NCBI RefSeq assembly: GCF_028649535.1
Contig: NZ_JAQSJE010000009.1
Span: forward strand, 62,001 to 126,000
Direction of reading: 5' to 3'
Source: Mannheimia cairinae
GTDB taxonomy: Bacteria; Pseudomonadota; Gammaproteobacteria; Enterobacterales; Pasteurellaceae
Length of the DNA stretch: 64,000 bases
This document shows positions 32,578-42,394 of the stretch, piece by piece (within the stretch, counting starts at the first letter, position 1; every line of letters starts with the position of its first letter). Both the position numbers and the translations under genes were made by a program. Below the pieces are notes generated by a model that saw only the letters and a program-made list of their open reading frames with translations, was not told where the DNA came from and searched no databases.

Positions 32578-34581
32578 ATGTCTAAACTCACTTTTGCCTC
32601 ACTCTCTTTTAATTCGGCTAATACACCCGTTTCCGACCAATTCGATGATATCTATTTTTCCACCCAAGATGGGCTGGCGGAAAGCCAATATGTTTTCCAA
32701 GAAGGAAATCAGCTTTGGCAGAAATGGCAAACACATCAATCTCCAGCCTTTATTATTGCGGAAACCGGTTTTGGCACAGGCTTAAATTTTCTTACCGTTG
32801 CGGAAAAATTCCGACAATTTCGTACGGAATTCCCGAATAGTAAGGTTGAGCGTTTGTATTTTATCTCCTTTGAGAAATTTCCGCTGACTTCAGCACAATT
32901 AGCGGAAGTTCACCGCAATTACCCGCAATTTGCAAAATTTTCGGAAAATTTAACCGCTTGTTGGCAACCTCGACAAACAGGTTGCCAGCGTTACCACTTT
33001 GATAATATCTATTTAGATATTTGGTTTGGGGAAATAGCGGAAAATTTACCGCAATTAGGCGATCTTTACACTAGCACCATTGATGCTTGGTTTTTAGACG
33101 GTTTTTCTCCCGATAAAAACCCTGAAATGTGGAATGAGCATTTATATCAACAAATGTTCCGTTTAACCAAAAATGGTGGCACTTTTGCGACCTTTACCGC
33201 CTCAAGCAACGTTCGCCGAGGGTTACAATCGGCAGGTTTTGAGGTGTATAAACGTAAAGGGTTTGGCAAAAAGCGAGAAATGCTATGGGGCGAGAAACCG
33301 CTCAACAGTGAACTGCAATCGCCTCGTTTTCCGTATTTTTACGCCAAAAATGAAACGGAACAGAACGATATTGCGATTATCGGCGGTGGGGTAGCGAGCC
33401 TCTTTTTAGCTTTATCGTTATTGGAAAAAGGCAAAAAAGTAACCCTTTATTGTAAAGATGAAATGCCGGCGATGAATGCTTCGGGCAATCTACAAGGGGC
33501 GATTTATCCGCAATTAAGCGATGATGATGAGCGTAATGTACGGTTTTATATCCACTGTTTTGATTATGCCTTACAACGTCTAGCTCAATTAAAACAAGAG
33601 GTAGAATTTGAGCATAATCTAAGCGGTGTGGTGCTTTATGCCTATAATGAAAAAACGGAAAAGAAGCTGTTTAAAATCGCTGAACAGACCGACGATGAAA
33701 CTTTGTTCAAATTATCTTCCGCTACAGAGTTAAGTGAAAAATTAGGCTTACCTGTGCCAAATGGAGGAGCCTTTATTCCGCAAGGTGGCTGGCTTTCTCC
33801 GGTGCAGTTTGTTAGAAATGGTTTTGCCTATTTACAAAGCAAAGGGCTGAATATTGTGTTAAATCATAAGGTGGAAAATCTTGAGTTTGTTGAGGGCAAC
33901 TGGCAATGGCAAACTGAGGAAAAAACCTTTAAACACCAAACGGTGGTATTGGCAAATGGGCATACCTTAAATGACTTTAGCCAAGCCAACGGAATTCCGC
34001 TTTACCCTGTTCGGGGGGAAGTCAGCCAAATTCCAACAACAGAGTCATTACAAAAATTCAAATGCGTGCTTTGCTATGACGGCTATTTAACACCAATTTC
34101 TAAAAACGGCACCCATTGTATTGGGGCAAGCCATATTCGAGATAATGCCGAAACACATTTTAGTTTAGCGGAGCATCAGGAAAATATTGCAAAATTACAG
34201 CAAAATATGACCGCTTGTGATTGGACGCAATCTATTGATTATTCTGAAAACTTAGCAAAAGTGGGAATTCGTGCGGCTCTTCGAGATCGTGTGCCAATGG
34301 TTGGAGCAGTGCATAATTTCGAAGCTCAAAAAATACAATATGCTAATTTGTATAATCAACTTAGACGCAAACAAGCGGTTGAAAATGCACAAATTTTTGC
34401 AAATTTATATTTGGTAAACGGTTTGGCATCTCGAGGCTTAACCACCGCCCCATTATTAGGGGAACTGTTAGCCAGCCTAATTGCCAATGAACCAGTGCCG
34501 ATAAGTGAAGATATTTGGCATAATTTAAGCCCGAATCGAACTTGGATGCGAAAATTATTAAAAGGCTCACAAATAAAATAA
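32578..34581 (+). CDS. mnmC: Bifunctional tRNA mnm5s2U biosynthesis protein MnmC
   Basis: 667 residues. The N-terminal ~240 residues are the methyltransferase domain (AETGFGTGLNFLTVAEKF, DAWFLDGFSPDKNPEMW). The rest is the FAD-dependent oxidoreductase (IAIIGGGVASLFLALSLLEKG, and GLASRGLTTAPLLGELLAS at the end). It converts cmnm5U34 to mnm5U34 in tRNA. Full length and intact; ATG 32578 directly follows the small-gene terminator. Confidence 0.96.
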   Translation: MSKLTFASLSFNSANTPVSDQFDDIYFSTQDGLAESQYVFQEGNQLWQKWQTHQSPAFIIAETGFGTGLNFLTVAEKFRQFRTEFPNSKVERLYFISFEKFPLTSAQLAEVHRNYPQFAKFSENLTACWQPRQTGCQRYHFDNIYLDIWFGEIAENLPQLGDLYTSTIDAWFLDGFSPDKNPEMWNEHLYQQMFRLTKNGGTFATFTASSNVRRGLQSAGFEVYKRKGFGKKREMLWGEKPLNSELQSPRFPYFYAKNETEQNDIAIIGGGVASLFLALSLLEKGKKVTLYCKDEMPAMNASGNLQGAIYPQLSDDDERNVRFYIHCFDYALQRLAQLKQEVEFEHNLSGVVLYAYNEKTEKKLFKIAEQTDDETLFKLSSATELSEKLGLPVPNGGAFIPQGGWLSPVQFVRNGFAYLQSKGLNIVLNHKVENLEFVEGNWQWQTEEKTFKHQTVVLANGHTLNDFSQANGIPLYPVRGEVSQIPTTESLQKFKCVLCYDGYLTPISKNGTHCIGASHIRDNAETHFSLAEHQENIAKLQQNMTACDWTQSIDYSENLAKVGIRAALRDRVPMVGAVHNFEAQKIQYANLYNQLRRKQAVENAQIFANLYLVNGLASRGLTTAPLLGELLASLIANEPVPISEDIWHNLSPNRTWMRKLLKGSQIK

Positions 34582-34599
34582 AGCACAGATAAAAATAGT

Positions 34600-35025
34600 T
34601 TATTTTGCCCAAATGCTTTTTTGGGCAAAGATAATTTTGTTGCTAGTGTGCTTTATGGTTTGAAATGAAAATTCCCAAACATCGCTTGGTTTTAAGCGTG
34701 AAAGCGGGTGTTTTTGGTAATAAATTTGCAATGCTTGTTGAGCATCTTGTTCTGTTAAGCAGTTGGCAGTGGCAGAAAATTGGATTCCTTCAATATCTTT
34801 AATCTCTTCAATTTGCCCGCAAATTGTGCCGACAATGTGTGGGTTTTCTAACATTAACTGTGCGTGCTTTGTTTTTTTACTTGTTAAGATAATTAAACGA
34901 GCATTTTCTGCATCAAAAGCATAAAAACAACTTGCCGCCCAAAAGTTATTTGAGGTATGGGCGGCAAAACTGACCACGTGATTAGATTGAATAAATTCAA
35001 TAATATGGTTGGGAATATGGGGCAT
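34600..35025 (-). CDS. yhbP: YhbP-like flavin-fold protein (UPF0306)
   Basis: 141 residues. SNHVVSFAAHTSNNFWAASCFYAFDAENARLIILTSKKTKHAQLM follows the pyridoxamine-oxidase-like split barrel, and the overall sequence matches YhbP/UPF0306. FMN binding is plausible; the reaction is unknown. Its start codon directly adjoins the ubiX stop, forming an operon with it. Confidence 0.8.
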   Translation of the reverse strand: MPHIPNHIIEFIQSNHVVSFAAHTSNNFWAASCFYAFDAENARLIILTSKKTKHAQLMLENPHIVGTICGQIEEIKDIEGIQFSATANCLTEQDAQQALQIYYQKHPLSRLKPSDVWEFSFQTIKHTSNKIIFAQKSIWAK

Positions 35026-35592
35026 TTACTCCCCCCAGTGTGGAATATTAGGAATTTCGATATCTAATAGCGAAAGTGCGTGGCTAACACTGTGGGTTAC
35101 CATTTCATCTAAACTCTTTGGTTGCTGGTAAAAGGCTGGAATGGGTGGGAAGATAATTCCGCCCATTTCGGTAACTTTTCGCATATTATCGATATGAGCA
35201 AGGTTTAGCGGTGCTTCTCTTACCATTAACACCAGCTTGCGACGTTCTTTTAAAACAACATCGGCGGCTCGAGTAAGCAAGTTATCGCTAAAACCGTGGG
35301 CGATAGCGGCTAGTGTACGCATAGAGCAGGGGGCAACAATCATTCCTGCTGTTTTAAATGAACCACTGGCAATGCTTGCCCCGACATTTTGAATCGAATG
35401 TACTTCATCTGCTAAGTAATGCAAAGCCTCACGTTCAAAATGCGTTTCAAGCGAGCGAGTTAGTTCAGCCCCTTTAGTGATCACTAAGTGGGTTTCAATA
35501 TTTTCAAAAGGTTTAAGTAATTCCAATACTTTATAGCCATATTGGAATCCGCTTGCCCCACTAATGCCAACAATAATGCGTTTTTTTGTCAT
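35026..35592 (-). CDS. ubiX: Flavin prenyltransferase UbiX
   Basis: 188 residues from ATG 35592, which overlaps the stop of the upstream gene (TAATG); longer starts are inside that gene. [22 protein letters not shown] and [27 protein letters not shown] are the FMN-binding signatures. It makes prenylated FMN, the cofactor of the decarboxylase UbiD. UbiD itself is not in the window. Confidence 0.94.
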   Translation of the reverse strand: MTKKRIIVGISGASGFQYGYKVLELLKPFENIETHLVITKGAELTRSLETHFEREALHYLADEVHSIQNVGASIASGSFKTAGMIVAPCSMRTLAAIAHGFSDNLLTRAADVVLKERRKLVLMVREAPLNLAHIDNMRKVTEMGGIIFPPIPAFYQQPKSLDEMVTHSVSHALSLLDIEIPNIPHWGE

Positions 35593-36305
35593 TAGAGTAC
35601 CAACCATTGCCAAAAATAAGAGATAGGCATTGCCAAAATTAGAGCTGGCAACATATTTGCCACCGGGAACATTTTAATGCCACAAATACGAAAGCCCGTT
35701 GCAAAAAGGAGTAAGCCACCAACTGCAGAGAAATCTGCAATCATATCAGGTGTTGTTAAAGGCATAATCACGGTTGCAAGCAAGACTAAAAGCGATTGAA
35801 TAATCAATAATGGAATAGAAATTGTCGCCACTGCATAGCCTAATGTTGCAGCAAAAATCATCGCCGTGAAGAAATCTAAGATAGATTTAATGTAAAGGAT
35901 TGAGGGATCGTCTGTCATTCCTTCTTTCATCGCCCCGAAAATGCCTGTGCCACTGACGCAAAATAACACTAAGATCGCAATGAATTTTTCTAAGAATTCT
36001 TCTTGAGAAAGACTATGTACAGGGGGGAAGAACTTATCAATCAAGCCTCGAACAGAACCTGCCACCTTGCCGATAAGTTTTTCTAAATAGATGAGTTCGC
36101 CAATAATGGTACCAATAATTAAGGCTAATACTACTGCTGACATATTTTTAACTGAAGCGGTAAGCATCATTCCCAGTCCAAAACAGCATAGCCCAAAAAT
36201 TAACGGTAGGGTTGTGCGAATCCGTTCAGGAAGGTGGCGGCCTAAGAAAGCCCCTAGCACACCACCTAAAATTACCGCACCTGCATTGACAAAAGGCCCG
36301 ATCAT
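35592..36305 (-). CDS. DUF554 membrane protein
   Basis: 237 residues, six to seven membrane segments. It starts [26 protein letters not shown] and contains [30 protein letters not shown], the DUF554 (YdfK/YqgA) signature. Possible transporter; function unknown. Overlaps the ubiX start by one base. Confidence 0.85.
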   Translation of the reverse strand: MIGPFVNAGAVILGGVLGAFLGRHLPERIRTTLPLIFGLCCFGLGMMLTASVKNMSAVVLALIIGTIIGELIYLEKLIGKVAGSVRGLIDKFFPPVHSLSQEEFLEKFIAILVLFCVSGTGIFGAMKEGMTDDPSILYIKSILDFFTAMIFAATLGYAVATISIPLLIIQSLLVLLATVIMPLTTPDMIADFSAVGGLLLFATGFRICGIKMFPVANMLPALILAMPISYFWQWLVL

Positions 36306-36321
36306 TTATGTTTCCTATGAA

Positions 36322-36693
36322 TTAGTGAAATACGGCAACAAACATCATCAACATAAAGCTTACAACGCTTAATAAATAATGTTTTAAGGAAAATGGCTGA
36401 CCTTTTTTAAAGGCTTTGGTTGCAAAAATAATGTATAGCACTAAAAACACTAGTTTAGGTAATAACCAGCTAAATTGTGCTAGAGAGAAAAATTCATAAT
36501 AAAGAAAGATTCCAACAGCAATAAAGCCTGTTAGCAACAAGAAAGTATCAACAGCGTGCGGTGCAATACGCAAAATTTTGTATTGTCGCCAATCGACCAT
36601 TCTGGCAGAAAGCACACCACGAGTTAGTAATAATACTAGGCTAATGTAAGCTAAGCCAATATGGGCTTTAAGGATAGTGGATAAATACTCCAT
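36322..36693 (-). CDS. SirB2 family membrane protein
   Basis: 123 residues from ATG 36693, eight bases after GGAG; GTG 36702 is too close to that site. Four membrane helices with HIGLAYISLVLLLTRGVLSARMVDWRQYKILRIAPHAVDT, the SirB2 (YchQ) pattern. Function unknown. Lies five bases after darP and probably in the same operon. Confidence 0.88.
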   Translation of the reverse strand: MEYLSTILKAHIGLAYISLVLLLTRGVLSARMVDWRQYKILRIAPHAVDTFLLLTGFIAVGIFLYYEFFSLAQFSWLLPKLVFLVLYIIFATKAFKKGQPFSLKHYLLSVVSFMLMMFVAVFH

Positions 36694-36698
36694 AATAA

Positions 36699-37229
36699 TC
36701 ACTCCGCAATTTCAGTTTTTAAATATTGATAAATTTCACGATAATTTTTAGCAGGCTTATTTGCCTCACGCTCTTTGATTGCCCCACGAATTAAATTGCG
36801 TAAATGTTGGCGGTCTAAATTTGGGTATTCCTCCAACAAATTATTAAGAGAAGCATCGCCCATATTAACCAGCTGATCTCGCACTAATTCTAATTTATGA
36901 AGTAGGGCTTGTTGCTGATTATGGCGATTTTTCACCTTATCTAATGCTTCTTGAATTGGCTCCGGGTCACGATTGCGTAATAATTTGCCGATAAATTGAA
37001 TTTGACGACGACGAGCCTCTAATTTGAAGCCTTGAGCTTGGCGAATCGCCTCTTTTAAATCTTCATCAAGAGGGATTTTTTCTAAATTTTGAGGTGTTAA
37101 TTCAATTAGTTCTGCCCCGATTTTTTTTAAATGCTCGGCATCACGTTTAATTTCACTTTTACTTACCCAGATGATCTCTTCTTCCTCATCTGTCCAATCT
37201 ATTTCATTCTTACCACGTTTTCTAGCCAT
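36699..37229 (-). CDS. darP: Ribosome assembly factor DarP (YjgA)
   Basis: 176 residues. [24 protein letters not shown] and [22 protein letters not shown] are signatures of DarP, a helical protein that binds late 50S precursors and helps form the peptidyl transferase centre. It faces the divergent pmbA gene, the same pairing as in E. coli and Haemophilus. Confidence 0.94.
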   Translation of the reverse strand: MARKRGKNEIDWTDEEEEIIWVSKSEIKRDAEHLKKIGAELIELTPQNLEKIPLDEDLKEAIRQAQGFKLEARRRQIQFIGKLLRNRDPEPIQEALDKVKNRHNQQQALLHKLELVRDQLVNMGDASLNNLLEEYPNLDRQHLRNLIRGAIKEREANKPAKNYREIYQYLKTEIAE

Positions 37230-37333
37230 ATTTTATCCTTATACTTTTTCCCACTTAAAAAAATAACATATTCTAGCAGAAAATTGAGTTAGAATATATT
37301 TCATCAAATTGAAATCATCAAAATGGAAAAATA

Positions 37334-38683
37334 ATGTCGATTACAGATAAAAAAATGCTCCAACAACAAGAGCAAGAATTACGACAAGCGGTCGAATTTG
37401 CCCTGAATTTTGCAAAAAAAACAGGGGCAGAGGCGGAAGTTGGGGTAACCAAAGTTGCAGGTCTTTCAGTTTCAAGCCGTTTAGAAGAAGTTGAAAATAT
37501 TGAATTTAATAATGACGGATCACTTGGGATCTCTGTTTATTTAGGCAAACGTAAAGGTAATGCTTCCACTTCAGACCTACAACCTGATTCCATTCAAAAA
37601 ACAGTAGAGGCGGCATTAGCGATTGCGAAATACACCTCGGAAGATGATTGTACCGGGCTTGCAGATAAAGAGACTATGGCATTTGAAACAATGGATTTAG
37701 AACTTTATCATCAAGCGGATATTTCTGTTGATCAAGCGGTTAATTTAGCCATTGAGGCAGAAAATTATGCGTTAAATACGGATGAGCATATTGTCAATAG
37801 TGAAGGGGCAACTTTTAATTCCCATAGTGGTATTAGAGTATATGGAAACACAGACGGAATGCTCCAAAGCTATCTCTCCAGCCGTTATTCACTTTCGTGT
37901 AGTGTAATTTCCGCCTATGAAGATCAGCTCGAAAGAGATTATGAATATACCATTTCTCGTGAATTTGATAAATTACAATCGCCGGAGTGGGTCGGCAGAC
38001 AAGCTGCAATTAAAGCGGTTGATCGCCTAAACCCTCAAAAAATTAAAACCGCAGAAATGCCGGTAATTTTTTATAATGATGTGGCAACAGGCTTAGTCGG
38101 GCATTTGGCCGGTGCAATTAGCGGCGGGGCTTTATATCGTAAGTCGAGCTTTTTATTAGATCAATTAGGCGAACAGATTTTACCAAGTTGGTTTGAAATT
38201 TCAGAACGTCCACATTTATTACGCCAATTAGCCTCATCTTACTTTGATAGCGAAGGCGTAAAAACGCAAAACCGTGAAATTATTAAAGATGGTATTCTGC
38301 AAACCTATTTAATGACCAGCTATTCTGGGCGCAAAATGGGGCTTCAAACTACAGGACACGCAGGTGGAATTCATAACTGGTTAGTGAAACCAAACCGTAC
38401 AGGTGGCTTAGAGACATTATTAAAAGAGATGGGAACAGGATTGCTCGTTACCGAAATGCTCGGCTCTGCAATCAATGCGGTAACAGGGGAGTATTCTCGT
38501 GGGGCTGCGGGATTCTGGGTAGAAAATGGCGAAATTCAATATCCGGTTGCAGAAATTACTATTGCCGGTCAGTTGCAAGAAATGTATAAAAATTTAGTGG
38601 CGGTAGCTGATGATATTGAACACCGCTCAAATATCCAAACAGGATCTATCTTAGTTGAGAGAATGAAAGTTTCTGGCGAATAA
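37334..38683 (+). CDS. pmbA: Metalloprotease subunit PmbA (TldE)
   Basis: 449 residues, full length. GLSVSSRLEEVENIEFNNDGSLGISVYLG near the start and the C-terminal GAAGFWVENGEIQYPVAEITIAG are the TldD/PmbA signatures. It forms a heterodimeric protease with TldD, which matures some peptides and degrades antitoxin CcdA. As usual for PmbA, the HExxxH zinc motif of TldD is not seen. Divergent from darP. Confidence 0.95.
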   Translation: MSITDKKMLQQQEQELRQAVEFALNFAKKTGAEAEVGVTKVAGLSVSSRLEEVENIEFNNDGSLGISVYLGKRKGNASTSDLQPDSIQKTVEAALAIAKYTSEDDCTGLADKETMAFETMDLELYHQADISVDQAVNLAIEAENYALNTDEHIVNSEGATFNSHSGIRVYGNTDGMLQSYLSSRYSLSCSVISAYEDQLERDYEYTISREFDKLQSPEWVGRQAAIKAVDRLNPQKIKTAEMPVIFYNDVATGLVGHLAGAISGGALYRKSSFLLDQLGEQILPSWFEISERPHLLRQLASSYFDSEGVKTQNREIIKDGILQTYLMTSYSGRKMGLQTTGHAGGIHNWLVKPNRTGGLETLLKEMGTGLLVTEMLGSAINAVTGEYSRGAAGFWVENGEIQYPVAEITIAGQLQEMYKNLVAVADDIEHRSNIQTGSILVERMKVSGE

Positions 38684-38750
38684 TTTGCAAAATATCTGCA
38701 AATTATGACCGCTTGTATCTGAAAATAGAAATTGTGCTTGAGGAGAAACA

Positions 38751-39290
38751 ATGAAAAAGCATCACATCGAAACGCTAATTTCAAAACAAGACGTACAAGA
38801 ACGTATTGTTGAATTAGCTAAAGAAATTAACCACTATTATCAGCACAACCACAGCAAAAACCTTGTGGTGGTTGGCTTATTACGTGGTTCATTTATGTTT
38901 ATGTCGGATCTTGTCAAACGCTTAGAACTGCCTGTAGAAGTCGATTTTTTAACAGCATCAAGCTACGGCTCTGGTACTGAATCTAGCCGAGATGTAAAGA
39001 TTTTAAAAGATCTTGACGGCGATATTAACGGTAAAGATGTTTTGATTGTGGAAGACATTATTGATACAGGCTTTACCCTGAATAAAGTACGTGAAATTCT
39101 CAAGTTACGTGAACCAAACTCTCTTGCGATTTGTACATTATTAGACAAACCTTCACGCCGAGAAGTTGATGTGCCAGTTGAATGGGTTGGATTTGCCATT
39201 CCTGATGAGTTTGTTGTCGGTTATGGTATCGATTATGCTCAAAAATATCGTAATTTAGAATATATCGGTAAAGTTGTTATTGAAGAGTAA
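38751..39290 (+). CDS. hpt: Hypoxanthine phosphoribosyltransferase
   Basis: 179 residues. [14 protein letters not shown] is the PRPP-binding loop; [21 protein letters not shown] is the second conserved block. It salvages hypoxanthine (and guanine) to nucleotides. GAGGAGAAAC gives a strong ribosome binding site. Monocistronic. Confidence 0.95.
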   Translation: MKKHHIETLISKQDVQERIVELAKEINHYYQHNHSKNLVVVGLLRGSFMFMSDLVKRLELPVEVDFLTASSYGSGTESSRDVKILKDLDGDINGKDVLIVEDIIDTGFTLNKVREILKLREPNSLAICTLLDKPSRREVDVPVEWVGFAIPDEFVVGYGIDYAQKYRNLEYIGKVVIEE

Positions 39291-39338
39291 ACATTCTCTT
39301 TTAGTGTTATTTCTTATCTGATGATAAAAAACAAGAAT

Positions 39339-39388
39339 ATTACCTTGCTGAATAGCATTAAGTTTAGTGCTATTCGGCAGCGAGTAAT
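39339..39388. other. Long hairpin between hpt and the marC-like gene
   Basis: ATTAC (39339-39343) pairs with GTAAT (39384-39388), and inside it TGCTGAATAGCA (39346-39357) pairs with TGCTATTCGGCA (39368-39379). No T run follows, so it is not a typical terminator. It may be an RNA processing site or a regulatory leader. Confidence 0.45.
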
Positions 39389-39448
39389 GCCCGTGAAAAG
39401 ATAAGAGATTTATGATATAATTCAATAGTTTATGTTAAAGGAGGTGAA

Positions 39449-40066
39449 ATGTTTGATTCATTAGCAGTGCAATTTGTAGTTTTATGGGCGGTAATTGACC
39501 CGATAGGTTCTATTCCTGTTTATCTTGCAAAAACCATTGGTTTGCCTATTGAAGCTCGTCGTAAGATTGCATTGAATGCAGTATTAATTGCTGCAGGTAT
39601 TTTAATATTTTTCTTAATTGGTGGGCAGGTTCTTTTAGAATCAATGCAAATTCCCCTACCTGCCTTCCAAGCGGCTGGTGGCTTAGTGCTATTACTTTTT
39701 GCTTTAACAATGATTTTTGGCGAAAGTAAACCTGAAAAAGAAATGAAAATGAGCAGTAACTTAAATGAGTTAGCGGTTTACCCTTTAGCGGTTCCTTCTA
39801 TTGCATCACCAGGGGCAATGATGGCGGTGGTATTATTAACAGATAATCATCGCTTTAACTTATTTGAGCAAGCCATTACCGGTGGCATTATGCTATTAGT
39901 ACTATTTATTACCTATCTGCTTTTAAATGCAGCAAATAAAATTCAGCATTTAATTGGTAATGCGGGAGCTGCAATTATCAGCCGTGTAATGGGGTTAATT
40001 TTAGCCGCTATTGCAATGAATAATTTGCTGATTGGTATTCGTGATTTTTTCATTCAAGTTAGCTAA
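39449..40066 (+). CDS. MarC family inner membrane protein (YhgN-like)
   Basis: 205 residues, six membrane segments, starting FVVLWAVIDPIGSIPVYLAKT, with YPLAVPSIASPGAMMAVVLL in the middle: the MarC signature. Despite the name it is not proven to act in resistance; function unknown. GGAGGTG precedes the start. moeA follows after 30 bases. Confidence 0.88.
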   Translation: MFDSLAVQFVVLWAVIDPIGSIPVYLAKTIGLPIEARRKIALNAVLIAAGILIFFLIGGQVLLESMQIPLPAFQAAGGLVLLLFALTMIFGESKPEKEMKMSSNLNELAVYPLAVPSIASPGAMMAVVLLTDNHRFNLFEQAITGGIMLLVLFITYLLLNAANKIQHLIGNAGAAIISRVMGLILAAIAMNNLLIGIRDFFIQVS

Positions 40067-40095
40067 GTGAAGAGATTTAAATTAAGGAGAGATAA

Positions 40096-41325
40096 ATGGC
40101 ACTTTTAGCCCTTTCTGAAGCATTAGAAAATATGCTTGCTCGCTTACCTGAGCCAACAATTATTGAGCATTTACCTTTAAATGAATGTGCAAATCGTATT
40201 TTGGCAGAAGACGTGTTTTCCCCAATTAATGTGCCGAATTTTGATAATTCGGCAATGGACGGTTATGCTGTTCGAGTGGCTGATTTAGAACAAAATTTAA
40301 CCCTCACTGTTGCAGGAAAATCTTTTGCTGGCAATCCATTTAATGGTGAGTTAAAAGCAGGTGAATGTATTCGTATTATGACAGGGGCAATGGTGCCAAA
40401 TGGTGTTGATGCCGTTGTGATGCAAGAAGATACACAAGTGAATGATAATGGCTCGATTACTTTTAATCGTGTTCCAAAATTAGGTAGTAATATCCGCCGA
40501 ATTGGTGAAGATGTAAAACAAGGCGAATTGGTACTGGCAAAAGGCTCATTATTAAATGTTGCCAGCCTGCCATTATTAGCCTCTTTAGGGATTGCAACTG
40601 TGCCAGTGTTTGCGAAATTAAAAGTCGCAATTCTTTCAACAGGCGATGAATTAACCAGCGTAGGGCAACCGTTAGCAGAAGGAAAAATTTACGATACTAA
40701 CCGTTTTGCTGTGCGTTTAATGTTAGAAAAATTAAATTGTGAAATTTTAGACTATGGCATTTTAGCGGACGACCCAACTATTTTTGAGCAAACTTTTACA
40801 AAAGCTCAACAAGAAGCAGATGTCCTTATTACAAGCGGTGGTGTTTCAGTTGGCGAGGCAGATTTTACTAAAGATGTACTAGAAAAATTAGGCGAAATTG
40901 GTTTTTGGAAAATTGCAATGAAGCCGGGTAAACCTTTTGCCTTTGGTAAATTAGAAAAAGCGTGGTTCTTCGGCTTACCGGGTAATCCTGTTTCTGCTTT
41001 AGTTACTTTCTACCAATTAGTGCAACCAGCATTAGCGAAATTATCCGGATTATCGGCAGAAAAAATTGCAAAATTAACGCAAAATCTGACCGCGTGCAGT
41101 GCAATGAATTTGAAAAAAGGCGTTGGGCGACAAGATTTCCAACGTGGTTATTACTATGCCAATGAAAATGGTGAGTTAGAGGTTCGCCCAGTGGGGACGC
41201 AAGGCTCGCATATTTTTAGTGCCTTTAATGAAAGCAACTGTTTTATTGTGCTTGAGGCAGAACGTGGCAATGTTGAGGCAGGTGAAAAGGTAACGATTCA
41301 ACCCTTTAATTCACTTTTAAGATAA
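40096..41325 (+). CDS. moeA: Molybdopterin molybdenumtransferase MoeA
   Basis: 409 residues. NVPNFDNSAMDGYAV at the start, GDELTSVGQPLAEGKIYDTN and TSGGVSVGEADFTKDVL are the MoeA signatures. It inserts molybdate into adenylated molybdopterin. It is five bases from moeB, as in E. coli and Haemophilus. Confidence 0.96.
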   Translation: MALLALSEALENMLARLPEPTIIEHLPLNECANRILAEDVFSPINVPNFDNSAMDGYAVRVADLEQNLTLTVAGKSFAGNPFNGELKAGECIRIMTGAMVPNGVDAVVMQEDTQVNDNGSITFNRVPKLGSNIRRIGEDVKQGELVLAKGSLLNVASLPLLASLGIATVPVFAKLKVAILSTGDELTSVGQPLAEGKIYDTNRFAVRLMLEKLNCEILDYGILADDPTIFEQTFTKAQQEADVLITSGGVSVGEADFTKDVLEKLGEIGFWKIAMKPGKPFAFGKLEKAWFFGLPGNPVSALVTFYQLVQPALAKLSGLSAEKIAKLTQNLTACSAMNLKKGVGRQDFQRGYYYANENGELEVRPVGTQGSHIFSAFNESNCFIVLEAERGNVEAGEKVTIQPFNSLLR

Positions 41326-41330
41326 TAATT

Positions 41331-42083
41331 ATGGAACTAACCGATCACGAAATGCTTCGTTACAATCGTCAAATTATCTTAAAAAGTGTCGATTTTGACG
41401 GGCAAGAAAAATTAAAAGCCAGCCGAGTGCTAATTGTTGGGCTTGGCGGTTTAGGCTGTGCTGCTTCACAATATCTTGCCTCGGCAGGTGTCGGGCATTT
41501 AACCTTGGTTGATTTTGACACTGTTTCCCTTTCTAATTTGCAACGCCAAATTCTGCATACCGATGCAACAATCGGGCAAGCTAAAGTGGAATCGGCAAAA
41601 GCTCGACTTCAGGCAATTAACCCGAATATTGAAATTCAAGCACTCAATCAAAAATGCAGTGATGAGCAGTGGGCAGAATTAATTGCTAATGTCGATTTAG
41701 TACTGGATTGTACCGATAATGTCGATGTTCGCAACCAACTAAATTTGCAATGTTTTACACAAAAACGACCGCTTGTATCTGGTTCTGCTATTCGTTTTGA
41801 AGGGCAGGTAAGTGTGTTTTGTTATCACGAAAATGAACCTTGCTACCAATGCTTAAGCCAATTATTTGGTGATGGTACGCTAAGTTGTGTAGAGGCTGGT
41901 GTGATTGCCCCGATTGTTGGTGTGGTTGGCAGTATTCAAGCGTTAGAAACAATAAAAGCTTTGTTGAATATCGGTAAAACATTATCAGGTAAATTATTAC
42001 TTATTGATGGTTTGCATTTTTCTATAAGAGAGATGGCATTACCGAAACAAAAGAATTGTCAAGTTTGTGCAAAAATAAGCTAA
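41331..42083 (+). CDS. moeB: Molybdopterin synthase adenylyltransferase MoeB
   Basis: 250 residues. The Rossmann start VLIVGLGGLGCAASQYLASAGVG and VDFDTVSLSNLQRQILH bind ATP; zinc Cys pairs are CYQC near 172 and CQVC at the end. It adenylates MoaD so that sulfur can be added. ThiF is a close relative, but the moeA neighbour decides for MoeB. An uptake signal lies inside the gene at about 41767. Confidence 0.92.
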   Translation: MELTDHEMLRYNRQIILKSVDFDGQEKLKASRVLIVGLGGLGCAASQYLASAGVGHLTLVDFDTVSLSNLQRQILHTDATIGQAKVESAKARLQAINPNIEIQALNQKCSDEQWAELIANVDLVLDCTDNVDVRNQLNLQCFTQKRPLVSGSAIRFEGQVSVFCYHENEPCYQCLSQLFGDGTLSCVEAGVIAPIVGVVGSIQALETIKALLNIGKTLSGKLLLIDGLHFSIREMALPKQKNCQVCAKIS

Positions 42084-42139
42084 ATAAAGTAAAGTTATGT
42101 CAAGAAATGTAAATAATGAACGTTTGTTCATTATTTTGT

Positions 42140-42168
42140 TTGACTACTAAAACGTTTTAGCTTACCAT
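42140..42168 (+). promoter_or_regulatory. Probable promoter of tRNA-Asn
   Basis: TTGACT (42140-42145) and, 17 bases on, TACCAT/CATAAT lie directly before the tRNA. The spacer contains the palindrome TAAAACGTTTTA. Confidence 0.4.
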
Positions 42169-42181
42169 AATTTTCATTAAT

Positions 42182-42257
42182 TCCTCCTTAGTTCAGTCGG
42201 TAGAACGGTGGACTGTTAATCCATATGTCGCAGGTTCGAGTCCCGCAGGAGGAGCCA
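42182..42257 (+). tRNA. tRNA-Asn (GTT anticodon)
   Basis: 76 bases including encoded CCA. Acceptor arms TCCTCCT (42182-42188) and AGGAGGA (42247-42253) pair fully; the discriminator is G, and CCA is at 42255-42257. The anticodon loop has CTGTTAA with GTT at 42215-42217, and the T loop GTTCGAGTC is normal. It stands alone; no partial duplicate of its 3' end was seen elsewhere in the window. Confidence 0.97.
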
Positions 42258-42345
42258 GATTTAGATTTTTCTTTTGTTCTTGTTTTATTTGTCTCCTTTT
42301 ATAAAACAGTAATTCATACCTCCGGAATTAGAACAAAAGTGTTTG

Positions 42346-42373
42346 CCCCATTCACAGTTGAATGGGGTTTTTT
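42346..42373. terminator. Terminator between tRNA-Asn and yfbV
   Basis: CCCCATTCA (42346-42354) pairs perfectly with TGAATGGGG (42359-42367), loop CAGT, then T7. Confidence 0.85.
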
Positions 42374-42394
42374 TCTGCCTATTTTTACCTGTTT

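Noticed and set aside
34356-34628. Minus-strand ORFs opposite the end of mnmC
   Set aside because: They are shadows of mnmC, which has a complete, well-conserved protein in the plus frame.
42182-42257. tRNA-Asn as the attachment site of the prophage
   Set aside because: It is 22 kb from the prophage end and no copy of its 3' part lies near 20 kb.
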